Of a stretch of DNA of 64,000 bases, positions 48,101 through 61,579 are shown piece after piece. The stretch comes from Synanceia verrucosa (Eukaryota > Chordata > Actinopteri > Perciformes > Synanceiidae): contig CM056566.1 of NCBI GenBank assembly GCA_029721515.1, forward strand, positions 20,924,269-20,988,268, given 5' to 3'. The notes under the pieces were generated by a model that saw only the letters and a list, made by a program, of their open reading frames with translations, was not told where the DNA came from and made no database searches. Position 1 is the first letter of the stretch. Each line of letters opens with the position of its first letter. The position numbers and the translations under genes are program-made.

Positions 48101-50756
48101 GCAAACTGAAGATCAACAATGTGAGTTTCTCTGCTTTCGTCCATGCAAAAAGGGTTCAGAAGACGGATGACAAAGTCTAAACACTATCATCATTCACGTC
48201 ACTGAGGTTAGAGTAAATATAATGACTCATTCTTCATCCACATGGGGTGAAACGTTATTTAGTGTTATCTAATAAAAAATAACAGGCTGTCAGTCTGCTG
48301 CAGCAGCCAGCCTGACAGATGGTGAGAAGGTCACCTGCAGTGAGCTCACCTCTGCGTTTGGCCGATGTCAGCGATAAAAGAAACATGCCGACCTGTGCAG
48401 TTTACATCCTGCAAGTGTCACGCCCACTTATTAAAGGGGAAGTGTTGATTTTTGTTTACCAATTGGACCTTATTTCTGGGGTAAAATACTGTCATTTCCT
48501 CACCCATATCACTGTGGAGTCATTTGGAGTATTTCTGATGATATCTGGATTTGATGATATCCATTTAACAGGAGTGAATGGGGCACAGAAATGCAGCCAG
48601 TAAATGACACAAACTAGAGCATTTCTCAAATAACAGACGTTTAATAAGACGGACTACACTATTACTATTCTCATTTGAGTCAGGAGTGTCTGTAACTTGA
48701 GAAAATTCAATCTTTAAATCCAGGAGGAAACCATATTCCATTGCAGTTTGACCTTTTGACCTTTTTTAATGAGCTGCTCATTTGTGTTTTTTACTTTTTA
48801 TTAATAAGTCAAACACAAGAATTTCATGATTAACCGAGGCATAAAATCAGATTAAACGCATTGTTTGTCAGCTCAAATTTCTTTTTTCTTATCTTTTTAT
48901 CATGACTTATTTCCAGGAAACGTCTAATCTCATCTCTGGTAAGCAGACATTTTAAAGTGGCGGGGAAGCTTTGTGGAGATCTGTCCATTAAATTAATTGA
49001 GGAAAGCCCTAGAAAATACTGCATATGTGCGAGCTTATTAATGTCCCGTTTTCTTTTTAAACGCCTCCTTAAGTTATGAAAAAGTCAGTGTTTCACATTT
49101 TTTACTTTTGCTTTTTTCCTACAGGTGACTTTTTCCTCTGTCGGCACTAAATGTGAATAATTTAACATTGATTTCATACACTGTGTAACTCCACCTGACC
49201 TGCAGACCAGCGCTAGTGCTTGGCATTGTTTCATAACGCCTATCTGCACAACATGAGCTTGTAAAATATCGTGAGCTGGCGTTAACTTCTCTCTCTGCTG
49301 GTCTTCTGATCCAGAATATGTTCGGAGAGAAGCCTCCCATCCCGGAGTACAAGGTGGCAGCCATCCAGAAGTCTCGCTTCATCCTGCTCCACTATGGGAC
49401 CTTCAAGGCCGGCTGGGATTGGCTGATCCTGCTGGCGACCTTCTACGTGGCCGTCACCGTTCCTTACAACGTGTGCTTCACGGTGGTGGGCGGGCGGGAC
49501 GAAGGGAGCAGCACCGCCCCACGAAGCCCACCCAGCGTCAGCGACATCCTCGTAGAGATCCTGTTTATTTTAGGTGAGAGGGTGGTCAGCTCGGACGTTA
49601 GCACGTGTTTGATAAGTTCTTTCTTCTGTCAAACACCAGTGTTCAGCTTCAGGAAGTAACACGTTGTTAAGATCACTTATTTGTCGGACGCATTTCCGCC
49701 CCCGATGGGAAGGAAGTCAGTAAAGTAAAGTAAAAGTGGCGTATCATCAGTCATGATAGAAGTTGAGTTTTAATGATGCATACACACAGCAGTGAAAGGA
49801 CATGAGCCATTCACAACAGACCATTATGTCTCATTTCCCAGAGAACAACTGTCCATCTAACGGTGGCAGAGTCGTATGAGTGCTTTTCAATGGATAATTT
49901 GCCTTAATGGAAAACAGCAAAACTTCAGCAATGAAATTATATGAGCCACCCACAGTTAAAGGATATCCTGTTTGTTAGAAATGACCGTTTATCCATACTG
50001 AGATGTGCCATCTGATTTCTTTGTTCATTTTCGTGGGGCGGTGAGTACTGTCTTCTGTTTGGAGACAGTCTTTTAGCATTCATTTATTGTGGTTCATATT
50101 GTATTAAAACTAATGGAAATCAGTGGCTTTCTGGAAGGTAATCACAGAAGCAAGTTTATTTCCATAGCACAGTTTGTTCACAGGAGCAAAGTGTGCTTTA
50201 CATGAATAAACATGAACAAAAGGTATATAATAGTAATTTAACAGAACAGAGTGATGTCATTTAAGATAAGCAATATTAAAAAAAAAACTGTCAAGACTTT
50301 TTGATGAAGGTCAGACCATAAATAAAGGCTTTTATTTTGAATTTCTGTGAGACATGCTGTATGTGAAAACAACTTTTTGCACCTATATTTTTGTTTGTTT
50401 TTGAACGTCTTCACTTTTAACAGCTAAAGCTGTTTATTAATAGTTGTTATTGACACTTTAAGAATGGCTGACGTCTCTTTTTCGTGTGATTCACTGAGCG
50501 ACCATCGCTCTGTTTGTTCATCATCATCATCATCATGCAACACCTTTTTTTGTCCCGTCATCTTCTCCTGCTGCTGTCGTCCTCTGCAGACATCCTGCTG
50601 AACTTTCGAACTACTTTTGTGAGCACGTCGGGTCAGGTTGTGTACGACGCCCGCTCCATCTGCGTTCACTACGTCACCACCTGGCTCTTTGTCGACCTCA
50701 TTGCCGCCCTGCCCTTTGACCTGCTGTATGCTTTCAACGTCAGTGTGGTGAGTCTC

Positions 50757-50797
<41 letters not shown>

Positions 50798-53700
50798 ACA
50801 CATTAAATCACAAATGAGGCTTCTTAGTTCACCTTTTATCCCACCACAAAAGAAAAGCGTTTGAATGTGGACACACCCTGTCTCCTGTGTTCATTATTCA
50901 CACTGACACAACCAAAATCAGGGAAAGAGAGAATGAATGCATGCTGCCGCTGGCTCCCTCACGAATTTATTAGACCAACATTTCATGCAGAATGTTTCTC
51001 ATCAGACAAACAAATGGCACTGAGCCAATCTGGTGTCAGTGCACTCACTGCAAGTCCCATTAGTTTCCATGCTGAGAATCCTAAGAATAATGATTCCAAC
51101 CAAATTACTACCCGTGCATGCAAAATGAGCGCTAAGTTTTACATTTTAAATTGAGGCTTTGTTCTATGATGTCTGTCTTTTGAATATTCACATCACCTCC
51201 ACAAAGAAAGCATTAAAAAGAAACCACAACGACAAAACACTATTAACTCTTTGAGTGCCATTGGCGTATTTCAAAGACATTTAAAATCTGATGCTAAAGT
51301 GCCAGTTTTTCAGCAACAGGTCGCTGATCATGGTCTCCTGCAGCCTGTGAGTAATACTGGGGCTTCTGGGAGATGCAGTCAGAGCATAAAGAGACGGTAT
51401 ACACCACAGAGATCAAAACAGGAAGTGGAGACGATCGAGATTAGAGAGCAAAACAAACAGAATGTGGAGAAAAAGTGGTGATTTTGGTGAAAGTGTCCTC
51501 TACTCTACCTCTGATAAAACAAGAATGGAACAAGGTAAAAACAAACATTTTTTTCATGATGAAATAGAGAGTCTCTTCTTTCATTTGAGCTATTCACTGT
51601 TTTCAGAGTCATAGTACTAAATATTCTGTGGGTCTAGAAATATGACTCAAAACTGACAAAAACACTGGAACAAGACACTTTCTGTTTTACGGTTGGCACT
51701 CAAAGAGTTAAATGCACTTTTGCAGACTCCTTCCTTTGTGAACCATGTGCTGAATGTGTCTGCAGTACTTTGGGGTCCACCTGCTGAAGACGGTCCGGCT
51801 GCTTCGGTTGCTGAGGCTGCTGCAGAAGCTGGAGCGCTACTCCCAGTACAGCGCCGTGGTCCTCACCCTGCTCATGTCCATGTTCGCCCTGCTGGCCCAC
51901 TGGATGGCCTGCGTCTGGTACTTCATAGGTCGCAAGGAGATCGAAAGCCCCGGCTCCTGGGATATCGGTCAGTGCAGACCTTTTTTTCCACCCACACAGG
52001 GAGGTACATTTACTGAAGATGTAGTTGAAGTTTTGTTTCAAGGTGCCATTTTTCCACTGGTATCTTTATATTTATATTAACCACATTTATTAGACCGCTT
52101 TAGTTACCTCAGAGATTTCAAAAAACACAGAATATTATCATATGAAATTTGATGCATGCAAAATAGAAATGTCCACCTCTCTATCGAGTAGTTAAGAGTT
52201 ATTATTATTTTTTTTTATGATTGGAACTCAGTGGTCTGATGATGATCAACAGGCAGCTACCATTTGCTCTTTAGGACCCTGGGGAGTGAGAGTTTGTCTT
52301 ATGGTGTGTTCACTGGAAGTCAAAACTTGGAGCTCTGATCATCTTAACCTCAAAGTTTAGTGCTCCCAGCTCTTCCAGCCTTACAGACGGACAACAAAAC
52401 ATGGAGCTACTGTTTACGTCAGTAGCAGATAGCATAAATTCAGTGTGTGGTTGGTGAAATTACAGTAATCTGATGTTTATGCTCTTTTGCCACCAATGTT
52501 TGTCTCCTTATGCTGGTGAAGTGGGGGGACGGATCAGTGTCTCTATGAATCTGAAGGGGACATGTCCCCCTGTCCATAGAGACATCTGAGAGCATTTCTC
52601 ACAGACACTTGGGTCGGAATTAGGCACTGAAAAATGGTTTATTTTTCGCTGCAGGAGTTTTGTCTGATATTGAAGGGCATCTGAGCCAGTGACCGGCTTT
52701 ATGAATAACTACATAAAGAAAAACTTCAAGCTGATGGTGTTGTTTTCTTCTGTTTCTGTAGATGAAACTGAGAATGTTTCATAACCAGTTTAAAGGTCCT
52801 GGCAGGAACTTTGACTACATTTTGCTGCTAATATTTCTGCTCTTTTATTCTTTTTAAATTTAAATTAGCAGTGGCACGTTGTGTTCATGTTGCTGGTTTG
52901 AAGCTGTCGGCCTGCTGTGTGATGTCCAGTTTCTTCCTGAAATTCAAAAACCTGATGGTTAGATTATGAAGTATGTGATAACGTCTTCCACACAGACGTC
53001 CTGTTCAGATGTGAATCAGTGAAGCTACTTTGATGATGTTTCACTCCTCATGTTGTCCAGCCCGGATAAAATGTTCCTATATGGTATTTGTGCACTCCTC
53101 AGCTCTATATTTGCTGTCTGTGGGGTGGGAGTGATGGAAAAATCCACTCTGAAGCAGCTTAATGATCCATTTTTCTCCTGGTGCAGAGCTTTTAGTGTAC
53201 AAGTTTGTGTTTGTGCTGTAAATCCACGGCCAGGCACCAGAATTTCATTTGGGCAAATTGAGCAAATCTAAGATTGGATACTCAATCACTCCTCTCAATT
53301 ATACTGTACGCTCCTCAGGAAAACATTTTTAGTGCTCCCAAATGCAGATTAAATGAGATGTTATGGTAGTGCAGCCCCTCTTTATGGTTTAGGATGATGA
53401 GACGTGGAGTTCAGCTTTAACCATTTGCTCATTGTCAGACCTCGTCTCGCTTGAAAGGCAGGTCTGTGATGACACTTGCACACCTCAGCAGAGTAATGTC
53501 AGTAATTTTGTATCCACAACAAGGACGGCGCTCGCAGGTTTCAATTTGCAGCACGATTGATGCTTCCAATAAGATGCAGCTTGGTTGATATTTTCCCCCG
53601 GTGGAGAATCTCAAATCCTGCGGGTGACATGAAACTCTGGCATACAATGTGATAAACTCATAAAAAGTGACTGTGAAGCGGGGCAAAGATCATGTCTATT

Positions 53701-56700
53701 TCTGTCTTCAGCATGTCGTTGAGTCAAATAATAAAGTGCAGTGTTTTCATATCAGGGACACATCTCTGGCTCGCTGTTCTCTCTCTGTTCGTCATTGACT
53801 GGTGCCAGCCTAGCCATCATTATCCTTTCAGGAAACCACATAATGACAGACAGTAACACTGCGGTCAATTCATGTCAGCCATTTGTTATTCAGACAAGAA
53901 GGAATCCAGGGGACAGCAACAAAGACCAGTCTGACCTTTCCCCGATTCACAATGAGGGTCTGATATCGGCATGTCTCCACAGCTGTCTGTCAGTACTGGT
54001 TGAGAGAGGGACAGTTTTTTCTGCAGGGATATCAGTAATTGAGGGACGGTGTAGCTGCAGACACACTAAACACTCACTGAACTCACTTTACTGAGCTGGA
54101 AAAAGAGCATTGAGTGTCACACATACTGTAGGTTTCTAAAGGAACCTTTATGTTCACCACTCGTTTTGTTCAGAGCCATAACAATTTCAACTTATTGGGC
54201 CTTAAAGCTATGGTCTGTCATGTTAGAGAGCTAGCAAGAGAGTTAGCAAGAGAGCTAGCAAGATTTTAAAGTGGCACCTTTTCTAGGCTCCACCCCCTCC
54301 TCTAAAGCCACACCCCCTCAAACTTGAACATCTGACAGTAGGATTCAGCAGGGAGAGGAGAGCTGTTATGCTACATCACCACAGCTGTAAAACGTCCCGT
54401 TCAAAGACAATATCTCATTTTATCACCTTTATAATGCAGACACTGGAGACTATGACTGTGAAATATGGTGAAAATGTCATATCTTATAACATCTTCAATA
54501 CAAGCTGCACTCACAGAGAAGCTAATGTTAGCATCAGGCTAATAGGAGCTACAACAGTAGCTAAGTTAGCAAACATTACATATTTCATGAAAATAGTAAC
54601 TCCTCCTGAAGTTAAACACATAATGACCTGTCCAACAGAAAGAAATCAGAAACTCCTGCATCACTTCTCAGTCCCTTCAGATGTCTCAGTGTCTCCACTG
54701 ATGTCCACTCTGGTTTGTCCTCTTAGCTTTATCCAGAGTTTTGTCTTTCAGTCTTTTCTGCCTCCCTCTTTCTTCTCTTTGTCTGTTTAGCAGGGTGAGT
54801 CGTCAGAAGTAACACAGGAAGTGGTATTTTCTCTGACATTGTTCCTACAGAACAGATTCTCCTGATAACTATTATTATTTCTGCAGAGGAGTGTGCTGGA
54901 TATTTCTAGAAACAGAGGGGTGGACTGAATTCAGACAGAGTGTCAGTTGATTGGTCAGAGTTTTTACAGTCCTGCAGCCACAGAGGTCTGATTCTTTTCC
55001 TTCCTTTCTCTGAACTCATCATGTACTGATGCTCTCAGGATGGGAGGAACATTTCACCCAGTAGAACAAAAAGAGCTTCTGAACAGAATGACAGACTGTA
55101 GCTTTAAAGGGATCAGAAGGCACCAGCTACTTCTGCTGAAGACAAGCAAAAACAACCAAATAACCAGTACACATCTGTCATTTTTAATATCTTGATTTTG
55201 AGAAGTGAAACACATCCAACACCAAGCAAAGGCCTGGTGTTTGTACTGTGTGGTTTTCTCATTGTCAACAAACCCATGAAAAGACCTCGTCTGTGGCTGA
55301 ATAGTGTTTGAAGCTGAGGACGATTCCTTACAGAGCTGCTTGAATTCTCCAAATGCTCAGAAAAAGGTGCTTCAGTGCTTCCTTTGTCATCTCCTTTATC
55401 ACAGGGAGCCCTGGACCTTTAACCGTCCTTTAACAGAGGAAAGGAGATAAAACCACCCTGGAATCTCTTTAGACAGCAACAGTTAAAGCAAGGCACTAAT
55501 CAGCCCTCACCGCTTTTTAATTGTTTTATAAACTGAAAATTGAATCCATCTGAGGAAGTTTGATTTGGTTTTCAGTTTCTCTCTTCTTTCTGTTGTTTTA
55601 TAAATAATAAAAAGATCTTATCTTTTCTCATTCATATCTCTCCTTGACTTCATGAATTATTCCATCAAGAAAAAGTGGTTCAGAAAAGACTTTGGACTAT
55701 TCAACCACAGCCCAGTTCAGCTCACCAACTTTTCCGACCAGATGACCTCAAGCCCACTGGTTCACCCTCAATAATATAACATATCCGTCCGCTCTAGTGT
55801 TTATGAAATATTGTTGAAAAAGTTGTAAATGCTGCCTTTATTGGCTACTATTTTGAGCTGTGGATTAACACTCGTTTGGTTCATTTACGTGTTTTAATTA
55901 CGTGTTTTCTGGCGCAGGTGAACATGCTGTATCCAAGCATGTCTATGTGGTTCCACATGTGTGTAATGAATCACCAGCATTGTTCAGCAGTCAGGATAGG
56001 GACGCCCAGCCTGTGGCCGAGCTGTATCAGGATGTGTTCGACAGAGATAAACAACAGGGACCGAAGCAGTGCGTGTTATCAGCCCAGGTGTTTTTATCTA
56101 AAAATGTGAGTGCTGTGCTGACAGCAAACAAACACACAGGAGGCGAGTGTGACAGGAAGCTCCACTCACCTGAGAGCAATCCGACTCGCTCAGGTGTGAC
56201 CTGTCAGTGTTTTGATTTTCCATGATGCATCTTTATTTGTGTGAAAAGGTTTGTGAGATTAAAGAGGAGGTAGAAATCCACCAGGTGTAACAGGTGACAC
56301 TACCTGTAGATTACCTGTTTCACTGTCATGTGTCCCATTGACTCCAGGCCTATTTTGAGTTTATACTGCTAATATACTTTACTTCTGTGTGTCCTTAATG
56401 GTCAGTTATGTTGCTGTTTGTAATTGGTTAATGGTGAGAATCGACACCTGTTTTTCCTCGCCGCTGACAGCAGCAAGTAGCGTTTTATCTGTTATCCAGC
56501 CGTTTACAAAAAATCACTGGAATCTCAACTTCTGCATTTTATGGCACGAAGGGAGGCAAATGATCTTTTTTTTGCAGATATCATGTTTCTCTAGTTATTT
56601 ACCTCAATTTAGTAAGATTTCAGAAGATGATGAGGAGGAGAGCCAGAGAGTAGAGGAGGAAGGTGAAAGCTCAGAGGAGGATGGGACAAAGTGAAGACAC

Positions 56701-58381
56701 CCACCGTCCATTATCGATAAGACGCAACGTTTGACTTTGGGCTCTGTTAGATTAGAACTTATTATTGGCCCTGCTGATTTACACAATTAATAATATATTT
56801 ACTAAAAGTGCAGTAAAGGATGCCTCTCCTTTATTCTTCTTATCAGTAGTTTCAATCCTGTTCATTTAACTTCATTTAACAGACGACTGTGACCACAACA
56901 TCCAGGACTAATAAACAGAAATAAACAAAATCCATGGAATAATATCATCGACTGATGTCTTCTACAAGGGACAGAGGATAAATATTAAGTCAAGAACATC
57001 TAAAAATGTTTCTTTCAACTGCAATACTTCTAATATCTAAAAAAAAAGATATGTTAATATCAAACCCTTTTTTCTTCTGGGTCTCAGGAGGATAAACTAA
57101 AAAGGTAAACTCTTTTAACTGCCCAATTAAATAATGAAGGACTGAATTGAATATGAAGACAGCAGATCATTCCAGTGTTATGATTTCTGTTCAGGACCAC
57201 GGACAGCTCACACAAGTCCCGTCCAGAGGACAGATCAGCACCGAGGACAGAGACACTTTCCACTGAAATAAACAAGACGACACCCTGTGATGATGGAACA
57301 GTGGAATCGATCTTTAAACAGAAGCTGAGCGTTCGAACCTCCATGAAAGGAGCATTTACAGCAGGACTGGACCAGTTTTAGCTGTTTCACTTAATGACGG
57401 CTGACAGGCGGATTGGTCGAGTGCTCCTGTCTCCTCTTGTTGTTTTCCACGTTGATTGCATGTAAATTTGTGTAGCCTTGAGCACTTGAATAAAAAATAC
57501 TGAGGTCCATGAAGCTTAACTAGCCACGTAAACTGGTAGTGATCGCTGCTGGATGCTGGGCTGCAGGAATCAATGATACTTCAGCGTGTTATGATGAAGC
57601 GTTATTCATTTACCTTCACATACAGGCAGTCAGAACAAATTCAGTTTATTTAAGAGGAGAATCTGCAGCTGAATATGAGATTTACCCTGGTTTACTTACA
57701 CTGAGGCAGTTGTGTTTGGCGTTATAAGTCTTCAGAAAATGTATGTTTAAAAGTGCAAATTATGCATCATCTTATTAAATATGTGCTCTTCCCAGAAGAG
57801 AAATTTGAGCATTGGATAAAGCCACGTTCAAAGTTCTTTTTCTTGTTCTCGTTTCATTTTTGACATATTAGCGTTAAATGTTTTTACAGAGCGAACTTAT
57901 GTTTCCAGGAATATCGAGGTGAAATCCTTCAAGATATAAATGGGAGAAAAATATAGATTTGAGAAAACAACCTTAAAAGATATGGATCACAAAATGACAT
58001 TCTAGAAGAAGCAACTGGTGAAGAGTTTTTGGTTTTTAATTCACCAAATGTTTTCTTTCCATTAGTCTGAATGAAAAATGCATTAAAAAAAATGATGTTA
58101 TCGCCTGCAGCGTTATGAAGAGCCGCTATAGGAGGCTCAGTTCAGTCACAGGAGAAACAGCCGTTTTTCCTGTTTCCTGTTGTAGTTGATACATAAATAT
58201 ACTCTGATTTGTGTTGCATGCAGTATATCAGGAAGGTGGAGGTTAAGTTATTCGCTAATGACAAAGTAATTAGGAAACTACTCAGGTGTTTAATCCTCTA
58301 ATGTTGTTGGTTTAGCTGCTTCACCAGGACTCTGCTCACAGCTCCACTGTCACTTTAGCTTATTTATGTTGGCAGACCGAG

Positions 58382-58429
<48 letters not shown>

Positions 58430-61400
58430 CAGAGCGGCTTGTCTGAAATTGTTAGAACTTGGCTCAAACAACAAGAGAACCCAAAGGCAAACAAACGTCT
58501 CAGAAAGTTTCAAAATAAAAGATTTATTCAACAAATAACAAATGAAGGACAAAAACATCTAATCTGTCTCAAACTGGACACTAAATGACGACTAGGACAC
58601 TTTACAAGGAAGCTAAGCATATAATGAACTACACTATACTCTCTGAGGCTGTGAAATGAACAGGAAAGCTTAACTCTTTGAGAGCCACTGATGTGTTTCA
58701 ATGTCACTCAGAGTTAATACATGAGGTTAGAGGACAAACAAGAGAGAAAGAATACAAAATAAAACAAGACATGACAACATGACTGGACGTAAAGGTGACT
58801 TAAATAAAATGGCGTGACATGACAGAGGTGTGTGACGCCAGAGATCAGTGGATGGATCCTTATTGTGTTATTCATGTTCCTCAGCTGGATTTCACCACTC
58901 ATCTTCTCACAAATAATATACAGTACATATAATAATATACTGTATTTCCTTCACTTCCTGCTTTCTGATTCCTTTCTTCCTTCCTTCCTTGGTCCAGTCC
59001 CATCTTCTTTTACTTCTTTCTGTCCTCTGAAGCTTGTTTATTAGTTAACTTCACACACTGAGGTCAGGTGTGTGGGTGCACAGGTATACAGGTTTAATCT
59101 AATATAAGGCATCACAGTTCATATATTATTTGTACATTGTGTTTAAATCATGGTGGCCACAGCTGTTAAATGAATTAGCATTGATGCTATGCTAGACATG
59201 TTTCCACAAAACACTGAATAACGTTGAACCTGTCAATGATAGAAACAAGCTTTAAACTGTGTCTGGATAAGTCATCATTTCAAATGTGGTCCTGGGAACG
59301 CCCTCAGTAGCAGGAAGTACAGGCTGTTTTTTTAGCTTTAGTCATGAAACTTCACTGAAAAGGATCCAATGAATGTAACTCACTGAGGAAAAGATGTGTT
59401 TGCCCCAAAGTTCACTTTTAAAAACTGTGGAGGAATCCAAATGATCTTTTTCCTTTTGTTAAATATTGTGTGTTCACACAAAGATAATGCTGAATGTACT
59501 GAATGTAAGATAATAATAATGTTTTCTCTCAGGTTGGCTCCATGAGTTGGCCAAGCGTCTGGGGACCCCCTACTTCCTGCCCCCACTGGTCCCTGCCACC
59601 GTCAGCAGCCTCCCTGCCAACAGCAGCCAGTGGAACGTGTCGGGGTCAGAGGTCGGAGGTCAGGGTCCCTGGAACACCAGCCAATATTCTGGGAACACGT
59701 CGGCCATGTCGGGGACGGGCTCCGGCGGCGGGAGCTTGTGGTTGCTGGGCGGCGGCCCGTCGATGCGCAGCAGCTACGTGACGTCGCTCTACTTCGCTCT
59801 GAGCAGCCTCACCAGCGTGGGATTCGGAAACGTGTCGGCCAACACGGACTCTGAGAAGATCTTCTCCATCTGCACCATGCTCATAGGAGGTGAGCGACGT
59901 GGCTTAGCTCCACTTTATGTTCATGTGTTTCCTCTGAAGCTCATTATCTGCTCATAGATGTACAAACACCCAAATTTGTATGCAGAACCATCCATTCACT
60001 GTCTCATTAGTCCCTTTTGTTCTTAATTGAGGGGTTTCATTAAATGTTTAGCCATGCATTTGTTTATTTCCAGAATATATCACAACAATATTGACTACTG
60101 ATATTAGCGAATGACTTAAAGTTGGGTTATGAGTCAATAATCTCTACTTTTAATGAACTATTGCAGTGGCAGTTTATCACTGTTGGTATCTTGATGTGAA
60201 TCCAGACACTCATTAAAATAGATAAAGAATCTGTGCTATTTAAAACAAAAAAATGGTGAATTTTCAGTATTTTTTTGCATGTCACCTTCAACACCCACAA
60301 TGCCAAGGGATGCTAAATCATCAAAAGGATTTAGATATGTACGTTTTGTAGCAGAAAGTCCAGGAGGGTGTTCCAGAAAGCAGGTTAAGTGAAAACACTG
60401 AGTATCTTAACCCTGCAATGAGGGAAACTCAGAGTCAGTCACCATGACGACTGACTCTAACCTGCTCACTGACAGCGAATCCAGGTGTCGGGGCTCCATT
60501 GATGATGTCATTTTTTTTGGTAGGTTCATGCTCTTAACTTAAGGTGAACATACTCAGAGTTGATTGAACTGATTCATATCAGCTGTTCTGGAGCCAGATA
60601 CTGAGAGTTTCACCTCAGGGTAAGTCAGGATTAGACTCAGAGTTTGTTGAACTCTTTAATGTTGCCTTTGTTTTCACTGTTAGCGCTGTTATTCTGCTGT
60701 TTCCTGTCCCATTTAGCACCTTTACACACTCAAATATCACTGCACAAAACGCACAGATGCAGAGAGGATACACTCATATCATCCAAACTCTCTTAGTTCA
60801 AACCACACTTTGAGTTTAGTGATGAACTGGTGAGGAAAGTGATCCACAGTGCTGCTGCAGCCCGCAACAGTACGAACAAAAAAGTTGTTTTTATTGGCTT
60901 GAAAGTTGCACCATTAGGACGACGTCTTGTGAAACGTCCCTCATCCCCTTTTTATTGAAGTAGATCCCTGATCATCAGCGCAGTGCTTTTCACAAAAATA
61001 AACATCCTGAAGTGCTCAGATGATTTCAGACGTTTTCCTTATTTTTAATGAGCTGAAGCCTTTATTTTCAGTGATTATGAGCCTATCTGGTCTTGCTTTA
61101 CTAAAACTACACTAACACAGTGTATGTTTTATGCAGCGCTGCTTGTCTGAATCGTGACTTTTTTGTGCCGATCCGTGACGACAAGAGCGATAAAAGAGGA
61201 GAAATGCTGTAAAAGAGGAGACGAGAGAGAAAGGAAATGTCAGAATTTATGGTCAGAGGACACAGTGATGTGTGGGGACGTCTCAGGCCTCAGTGCACGT
61301 TAACTGACCACACACACACACACACACACACCAAAACACATCCACAGTTGCATCCACAGAGCAGAGGCTGAAAGTGTTATTATGAACTATTTCGATTCAG

Positions 61401-61539
61401 CTGTACCTTCTTTAATATTTAATAAAGTAAGTATTGACGTTGCCTGTGCTGAAAAAATGAGAGTACGTTAATATTATTTGTTTTTCTGTTCATATTTTGT
61501 AAAGGCGTCACCACGTTTTGAAAACAGGTGAGGGAAATT

Positions 61540-61579
<40 letters not shown>

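Noticed and set aside
51251..51481. Recurrent 60-80 codon frame ending NVEKKW in several places (10602, 13847, 21211, 24581, 32769, 40039, 51251)
   Set aside because: Each lies inside a TTAA-MITE copy, the 5' part differs between copies, and truncated copies break it. It follows from sequence identity of the repeat, not from coding selection that I can show.
54368..54790. 140-codon frame
   Set aside because: It lies wholly within a TIR element in an intron, with no recognisable domain or splice context.
55902..56225. 107-codon frame preceded by a CAG
   Set aside because: It does not match KCNH sequence expected between S5 and the turret, no good donor follows, and the flanking exons already join in frame without it.
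56615..56694. Acidic Glu/Asp/Ser run ending in a stop after an AG
   Set aside because: It is a purine-rich low-complexity stretch. It would truncate the channel before the pore and has no family match.
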